From NCBI RefSeq assembly GCF_003028415.1, contig NZ_PYSV01000033.1:1-16537 (forward strand): 16,537 bases of DNA, in the 5' to 3' direction. Positions 13,005 to 16,537 of the stretch are shown here, in pieces (within the stretch, counting starts at the first letter, position 1; each line of letters begins with the position of its first letter). A program made the translations under genes and the position numbers. The DNA comes from Deinococcus arcticus (lineage in GTDB: Bacteria > Deinococcota > Deinococci > Deinococcales > Deinococcaceae). Under the pieces are notes generated by a model. The model made no database searches and was not told the DNA's origin. It worked only from the letters and a program-made list of their open reading frames with translations.

Positions 13005-13718
13005 GTGCTGAGTGGTCAAAGGCTCCCTGGCTATCGGTTCCCCCTCGCCGTGATCGGTGACGCGGTTTGGCTCTACCACCGCTTCACGCTCAGCGATCGA
13101 GATGTCGAAGAACTGCTGCTAGAGCGGGTAGTCACCCTGACCCGTGAATCCATCCGCACGTGGTGCATCAACTTCGGTGATCTCTTGGCCCAGGGCCTCC
13201 GTCACCGAGAACCCCGCCGGGGTTCCCGGTGGCACCTCGACGAGATGCGGGTAGATGTCGGCGGCGTCAAACACTGGTTGTGGCGGGCCGTTGACGAATA
13301 CGGCGCAGTGCTGGACGTTCTCCTGCAGGCACATCGCCACACCGAGGCCGCCAGATCGTTCTTCCAGCGACTGTTGGGGGAATACGACGTGCCGGAGGTC
13401 ATCCATACCGACAAGCTTCGGAGCTATGGTGCGGCCCTGCGCGAGCTTCCCGTGCTCCACGCTGTGGAGCACGTTCAGGTGGTCTCGACCGCCCGTTGCA
13501 ACAACCTGATTGAGCAGTCCCATCGCCCGACCCGGCGGCAGGAACGGCAACTGCGAGGTTTCAGGTCACGAAAACGAGCACAGGGCTTCCTCAACCTACA
13601 CGCCCACTTGGCGAATCTTCACCACTCTGCCCGCTCCACCGTTCCCGCTCGCCCCCGTCGCTTACATCAACAGGCTGCCTTTAAGACGTGGCAAGAAACG
13701 ATACAGCAGGTGGCCTAA
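13005..13718 (+). CDS. IS6-family DDE transposase
   Basis: The 237-residue product is the normal length for IS6/IS26-type transposases. The N-terminal part (about 10-60) carries the helix-turn-helix region (SDRDVEELLLERVVTLTRES, then IRTWCINFG). The catalytic core shows WHLDEM (D79), HTDKLRSYGAAL (D136) and NNLIEQSHRPTRRQERQLRG (E170), with the 34-residue D-E spacing typical of the family. It moves the element by replicative cointegrate formation. The start is a GTG at 13005, 15 bases inside the left repeat. No stop or frameshift interrupts it, so it may be active. The TAA at 13716-13718 lies inside a long palindrome that probably terminates its transcript. Confidence 0.9.
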   Translation: MLSGQRLPGYRFPLAVIGDAVWLYHRFTLSDRDVEELLLERVVTLTRESIRTWCINFGDLLAQGLRHREPRRGSRWHLDEMRVDVGGVKHWLWRAVDEYGAVLDVLLQAHRHTEAARSFFQRLLGEYDVPEVIHTDKLRSYGAALRELPVLHAVEHVQVVSTARCNNLIEQSHRPTRRQERQLRGFRSRKRAQGFLNLHAHLANLHHSARSTVPARPRRLHQQAAFKTWQETIQQVA

Positions 13719-13734
13719 ACTTTAGGCCACCTGC
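13706..13734 (+). terminator. palindromic terminator overlapping the IS6 transposase stop
   Basis: GCAGGTGGCCTAAA (13706-13719) and TTTAGGCCACCTGC (13721-13734) are perfect inverted copies around a single C, followed by CTTTCT. The transposase TAA lies within the first arm. A homologous palindrome with compensatory changes occurs at 15286-15312. Confidence 0.7.
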
Positions 13735-13763
13735 CTTTCTGGGTTTCTTCCGCCTTCTGGAAG

Positions 13764-13781
13764 CCAATAACTTACCATAAC
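13764..13781 (-). repeat. IS6 right terminal inverted repeat
   Basis: Reads GTTATGGTAAGTTATTGG on the minus strand, inverted relative to the left end. Its outer edge lies 61 bases from the centre of the palindrome at 13720. Confidence 0.55.
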
Positions 13782-13793
13782 CGTCACGCCTCA

Positions 13794-13940
13794 TCACCCT
13801 ATCGGCCTTAAGTTGCCAGAACCCCACAGCAAGGGTTTCGGCGGGTCCAGCGCCGTGATCAGGACGACCAGCAGGTCCCACGCCCACCGGCCCCGGATGA
13901 GGGTCCGGCGGTACAGGGCGTGACTCCATCGTGGGGTCAA
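13794..13940 (-). CDS. 48-aa membrane peptide at the operon end, possibly cut by IS6
   Basis: A TTG at 13940-13938 overlaps the stop of the upstream gene as TTGA. It opens a frame starting MTPRWSHALYRRTLIRGRWA and continuing into a hydrophobic WDLLVVLITALDPPKPLLWG, ending SGNLRPIG. Third positions are G/C-rich. The basic leader followed by one helix suggests a single-pass membrane protein. The stop is only 12 bases from the IS6 right end, so the natural C-terminus may have been longer and was replaced by the insertion or an adjacent deletion. No family recognised. The overlap and codon bias are the evidence. Confidence 0.4.
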   Translation of the reverse strand: MTPRWSHALYRRTLIRGRWAWDLLVVLITALDPPKPLLWGSGNLRPIG

Positions 13941-14314
13941 GGCCGGTTGCCTGCGATCGTTCCGGGCGGCAGCACGTCGTCCACGCGCTCCACGATACCG
14001 ACGCGCGCTCCCAGCCAGGCCAGCGCCGCGTCCAAGGGCCTGTCCGGAAAGCCCTCCACTGCCAGGAGGGCCCGGTCATGCGCGTAGTCGTCGATCAACA
14101 CCAGCTTCACGTCCCGTTCGCCGTCGAGCCATGTAAAGTGCACGTGATCCGCGCCGACTTCGTGCTCGCCCACGTACCTGAATGTCAGGCCGTGCACTTC
14201 AGCCGCATCGGCCAAGTTCGACACGTACCGGCCCGTCTGGAGGTTCCCGGCCGTGGAATCGAGGACCAGCAGGGCACACGCCCCACCGGGCCCAAGAGGC
14301 TCACTTAAGGCCAT
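13937..14314 (-). CDS. hypothetical 125-aa cytoplasmic protein
   Basis: The frame is open further upstream, but the start that fits the operon is the ATG at 14314 (MALSEPLGPGGACALLVLDS), which overlaps the end of the secreted-protein gene by 14 bases. The protein has strands and helices typical of a small alpha/beta domain (GLTFRYVGEHEVGADHVHFT, then DVKLVLIDDYAHDRALLAVE) and ends PPGTIAGNRP. No signal peptide or membrane segment. The pattern of histidines and acidic residues (HVHFTWLDGERD) might bind metal, but no family is recognised. It is the middle gene of a minus-strand operon with overlapping frames. Confidence 0.6.
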   Translation of the reverse strand: MALSEPLGPGGACALLVLDSTAGNLQTGRYVSNLADAAEVHGLTFRYVGEHEVGADHVHFTWLDGERDVKLVLIDDYAHDRALLAVEGFPDRPLDAALAWLGARVGIVERVDDVLPPGTIAGNRP

Positions 14315-14960
14315 GGTAGATGCGGCCGCGGGCGAGGGTGGTGTCCTGGTCCCCGCGCACGACGTACGCCAGATCGAGCTTCGGGAAGTAGTACGCGCGG
14401 CCCCCGCCGGGCTGCGCAATCACCTCGGGTGCCCCGTACTGCTGGAAATACGACACGTACTGGGCGGCCGTGGTGCCGATCGGGTGGTCCCGGTATCCAT
14501 CCCACACCCGCTCGGATAGGGAATCGGCTGCGCGGATGGCCCGGGAGTCCAGACCGTCAGCCTGCAGGGTCACGGGCGCGCTGGTCTTCACGTTCTCCTT
14601 CAGGTCCTTCTGGAAAAACGTCTGGTTCTCCAGCCGGAGCGAGCTGGAGAAGACGGTGAGATCGTAGGTGCCTTTGGGGAGGCTGGTGCTGGCCTGGCGC
14701 TCGTCAAGCGTGAGGCTGGCCTGCCCGTTCTTGATCTTGGCACGCCAGAGTTTGGTGCCCAGGGCGGGGTCGCTGCCTCGGGCACCGCAGAACTTCAGGC
14801 GCACGCTGAGGAACACGCCGTCGGGGAGGGTGGTGATGCGGGCCTTGACGGTGCAGGCGCCGGTGACGGTCGCCTGGACCTTCAGGGTGGGCGCGGCGAG
14901 GGCGGCGCCCGTGGAGAGGATCAGCGTGGCGAGGGTCTGGTGGGCAGGGAAACGGGTCAT
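14301..14960 (-). CDS. secreted or periplasmic protein of unknown function
   Basis: The 219-residue product starts MTRFPAHQTLATLILSTGAALAA, a classical signal peptide with an AxA cleavage site near residue 23. GGAG lies five bases before the ATG. The mature N-terminal domain (about 24-140) is beta-rich with two Cys (GACTV, KFCGA) that could form a disulfide. A C-terminal segment (about 165-219: VWDGYRDHPIGTTAAQYVSY then GAPEVIAQPGGGRAYYFPKL) resembles a small domain that senses or binds a ligand, ending GRIYHGLK. No enzyme motif is seen. Its ATG overlaps the upstream gene's TGA (ATGA), and the next gene starts within its 3' end, so the three are one operon. Confidence 0.7.
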   Translation of the reverse strand: MTRFPAHQTLATLILSTGAALAAPTLKVQATVTGACTVKARITTLPDGVFLSVRLKFCGARGSDPALGTKLWRAKIKNGQASLTLDERQASTSLPKGTYDLTVFSSSLRLENQTFFQKDLKENVKTSAPVTLQADGLDSRAIRAADSLSERVWDGYRDHPIGTTAAQYVSYFQQYGAPEVIAQPGGGRAYYFPKLDLAYVVRGDQDTTLARGRIYHGLK

Positions 14961-15237
14961 CGGGGCTCCGGGGCAGGGGAGAGGGGGCGTGGGACTGGGC
15001 TGAGGGTACCGGCAGACGGGCGGGACCCGCTGTCGGATGTGACCAGAAGGACTGGAGGGGCCCAGACGGGCAGGTAGCGGCCGTGGCCTGGAGTCCGGGG
15101 GTCATGACGCGGGCGAGGGGGTCGGTTAGGGGATCGCGTTCGACGTGCAGGGAGGCGCGGGTGAGGACGGGCGTGGTCCGCCCCGCCGCCACCTGCGCGA
15201 GCCACGGCAAGGCCGCGTCCGGCGAGGGTGCGTGCGG
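14957..15237 (-). pseudogene. first operon gene, truncated by an IS end and frameshifted
   Basis: The minus strand carries two joined coding stretches. About 15225-15090 reads DAALPWLAQVAAGRTTPVLT then RASLHVERDPLTDPLARV. About 15085-14957 continues in another frame as GRYLPVWAPPVLLVTSDSGS and ends SPAPEPR with TGA. G/C bias of third positions switches frame near an ATGACCCCCGG run at about 15100, so a base was probably lost or gained in the C tract. The TGA overlaps the secreted protein's ATG. The 5' end runs straight into the IS-type end at 15238, so the N-terminus is gone. Product unknown. Confidence 0.45.
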
Positions 15238-15353
15238 GGTGTGGCAAGTTGTTGACCTCAAGAACGCAGCGGGGCCCCGATCACGCAGGCGGCCTGAAGT
15301 TCAGGCCGCCTGGAACTCGGCGTGAAGGTTGGCGAGTGTCAGGTGCGGTGGCA
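15238..15353 (-). mobile_element. solo IS6-type end with terminator and transposase tail remnant
   Basis: GGTGTGGCAAGTTGTTG (15238-15254) matches the IS6 left repeat at 12973 in 16 of 17 positions. A palindrome at 15286-15312 (arms CAGGCGGCCTGAA and TTCAGGCCGCCTG around one base) is the counterpart of that at 13706-13734. The distance from palindrome centre to outer end is 61 bases in both. A minus frame ends LTLANLHAEFQAA with its TGA inside the palindrome, as in the intact element (QQVA). So this is the right end of a second, related IS in the opposite orientation; most of its body is missing or scrambled. The upper boundary is uncertain. Confidence 0.55.
15286..15312 (-). terminator. palindromic terminator of the IS remnant
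   Basis: A perfect 13-bp inverted repeat around G15299. Against the IS6 palindrome at 13720 it differs by paired changes (T to C with A to G, and A to G with T to C), so base pairing has been kept while sequence changed. Confidence 0.6.
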
Positions 15354-15558
15354 TGGGCCTCAGCGTAAGGGCTGGTTGCAGAAGAAAGGGGGGCCACGCT
15401 CTGCGTTCACTTGCTCGACTGCTCCTGGGACTCACTGTTGATGGTGTGCAGGCCTGGCACCACTGGCACCTGGAAGACTGGAACAGTCTTGAAGAAGGAT
15501 CTGCGCCGCTCACGGTCATGAAGTTCCCGGAACAGCTGTAGACCTCGTCTGGATGCTG
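15354..15558. other. debris between IS remnant and IS5 element
   Basis: On the minus strand about 15540-15407 reads LFRELHDRERRRSFFKTVPV then FQVPVVPGLHTINSESQEQS and a TGA, with fairly G/C-rich third positions. It has no start of its own and merges upstream into an out-of-frame reading of the IS5 transposase. It may be a gene fragment cut by IS5 insertion. Exact IS5 ends could not be found by eye. Confidence 0.3.
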
Positions 15559-16374
15559 TCAGCGGATCCACGTCATGGCGACAGCCACTTCGAGCCATGC
15601 TGCGTAATGACAGCGCCGCTTGTCGTAGCGCGTTGCGATACGCCGAAACCGTTTCAGCCAAGCAATGGCGCGTTCGATCTGGTTGCGTTCGCGGTACGCA
15701 ACGTGGTCGTACTGCGTTGCGTGTCGTTGCCCTTGCTTCGGTGGGATGACTGCTCAAATGCCACGTCGCCGGAGTTCCTTGCGGGCAATGCTGTTACTGT
15801 ACCCCCGATCACCGACGAGCTGCGCTGGACGGTGCTCTGGCCTTCCAACCCCAGCGCGTTTGATCCGTCCAGCATCAAGGAGTGGCCGGAAGCCGACCAT
15901 CTCGTGCCGCTCTCCACCTGTGAGGTGGACTGCAAGGGGCTTGCCCTGACCCTCGCACTTGAGGTGCACCTTGGTACTGAACCCGCCTCGGGAGCGCCCC
16001 AGGGCTTCGCCTTGCTGCCCACCTTGTGCTCCCGCAGCGTGATGATGTGCCCGGACGACCGTCGAGTCGATGTACTGCTTATGCCAATCGATTTGGCCGT
16101 GCTGATCCGCGAGCTGCTGAAGCTGTGACAGGAGGTTGGTCCACACGCCTTGCTGACACCAGCGGTAGAAGCGTGTGCTGATTGAACTCCAATTGCCGTA
16201 GCAGGGTGGGAGATCACGCCAGGGCGCACCAGGACGAAGAAGCCAGAGAATGGCACTGAAGAACACGCGATCGTTGAGTCGCGGACGGCCGCCAAATCCG
16301 CGTTCTGCGGGGAGATGAGGCTGCAATGCAGCCCATTGGTCGTCTCTAAGGTTGTGGCGGTGAAGTTCGCTCAA
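15559..16374 (-). pseudogene. IS5-family (IS427-type) transposase with one in-frame TGA
   Basis: From a TTG at 16374 the frame reads MSELHRHNLRDDQWAALQPH, the usual IS5/IS427 N-terminus, with LRPGAPWRDLPPCYGNWSSI. Catalytic D103 lies in YIDSTVVRAH and D189 in LVGDRGYSN. At 15756-15754 a TGA follows LRRRGI where relatives usually have Arg; CGA to TGA is a single-base change. The same frame continues AVIPPKQGQRHATQYDHVAY, then RERNQIERAIAWLKRFRRIA with the third catalytic residue, E234, and ends at 15559. The protein would be 271 residues, a normal length, but the break removes E234, so this copy should be inactive. This is not the two-frame layout of frameshift-expressed IS5 members, because the frame does not change. 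Confidence 0.8.
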
Positions 16375-16440
16375 AGCCGTTCAGGCTATTGAGCCCCCAT
16401 GAGCACACGCCCTAGTGGATGACCACAGGCATGAAGATGG

Positions 16441-16537
16441 CTATTCATCGAAGGGGTAGTGACGTTTGAGCTTGTCCCGTGCTGCCGATATCGAGAACTG
16501 CCAATTCGCCCGCACAGACCGCGCATTGCGGTCTGTT
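16441..16537 (-). CDS. transposase C-terminal fragment (possibly IS630-like), continues past the window
   Basis: The minus strand from the window edge reads SVRANWQFSISAARDKLKRH then YPFDE and TAG at 16443-16441. WQF, then a small residue, ARxKLKRxYP is a pattern I associate with the last helix of IS630-type DDE transposases. Only 31 codons are visible, so the family is tentative and intactness cannot be judged. It lies just upstream of the IS5 copy on the same strand. Confidence 0.4.
   Translation of the reverse strand, partial: TDRNARSVRANWQFSISAARDKLKRHYPFDE

Larger units (their letters stand above)
12973..13781 (+). mobile_element. IS6-family insertion sequence, apparently complete
   Basis: An 809-bp element with one full transposase gene. 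The left end GGTGTAGCAAGTTGTTGG (12973-12990) and the inverted right end GTTATGGTAAGTTATTGG (13781-13764) match at about 13 of 18 positions, best in the inner AAGTTxTTGG. Size and layout fit IS6 elements. I find no 8-bp target duplication (GTGAAATG on the left, CGTCACGC on the right), so the copy may sit at a deletion or cointegrate junction, which is common for IS6 activity. A palindromic terminator overlaps the transposase stop. Confidence 0.75.

Noticed and set aside
9383..15756. Recoded TGA (selenocysteine or readthrough) because two genes have in-frame TGA
   Set aside because: TGA is the normal stop of many intact genes here, and no SECIS-like element is seen; both genes look like decaying mobile-type genes.
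1..16537. CRISPR array
   Set aside because: No regularly spaced direct repeats were found on reading through the window.

Overview
The window is GC-rich chromosomal or plasmid DNA, most likely from a Deinococcus or close relative. This is inferred from codon use (strong G/C at third positions), the style of the insertion sequences and a stand-alone family B DNA polymerase; no marker gene fixes the species. It reads as an accessory region: few housekeeping functions, several orphan or decayed genes, parts of a polymorphic-toxin locus, and debris of at least four mobile elements.

Layout. Positions 1-62 hold the last codons of a plus-strand gene. From 96 to about 1660 the minus strand carries small envelope-type genes: a gene fragment, a 101-aa protein, a small membrane protein, a lipoprotein and a 47-aa membrane peptide whose start overlaps the lipoprotein stop. 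From 1664 to 3678 lie an Imm74-like orphan immunity gene, two apparently frameshifted unknown genes on opposite strands, and a three-helix membrane protein. The minus strand from 4120 to 6444 encodes a complete proofreading family B DNA polymerase. It diverges from a 617-aa membrane-anchored alpha/beta hydrolase (6573-8426) with an intact Ser-Asp-His triad.

Positions 8427-9185 contain no clear gene. A terminator at 9099-9125 then precedes the tail of a tyrosine recombinase (minus), which abuts the C-terminal part of a polymorphic toxin (plus). The toxin part carries an AHH-like HNH/Endonuclease VII nuclease domain and an in-frame TGA. Its presumed immunity gene overlaps its 3' end.

Positions 11245-12792 form the most unusual unit. 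A 452-aa protein of unknown function is followed within nine bases by a tRNA-like cloverleaf with an 8-nt anticodon loop and an extended acceptor stem. A second, reduced tRNA-like fold comes next, then a strong hairpin terminator. The spacing suggests one transcript carrying a protein and two tRNA mimics.

Positions 12973-13781 are an intact IS6-family element. A minus-strand operon of overlapping reading frames (13794-15237) follows: a truncated and frameshifted gene, a secreted protein, a 125-aa cytoplasmic protein and a 48-aa membrane peptide. It is enclosed between the right end of that IS6 element and a matching solo end at 15238 in the opposite orientation. The window closes with an IS5-family transposase interrupted by one nonsense codon and the tail of another, probably IS630-like, transposase.
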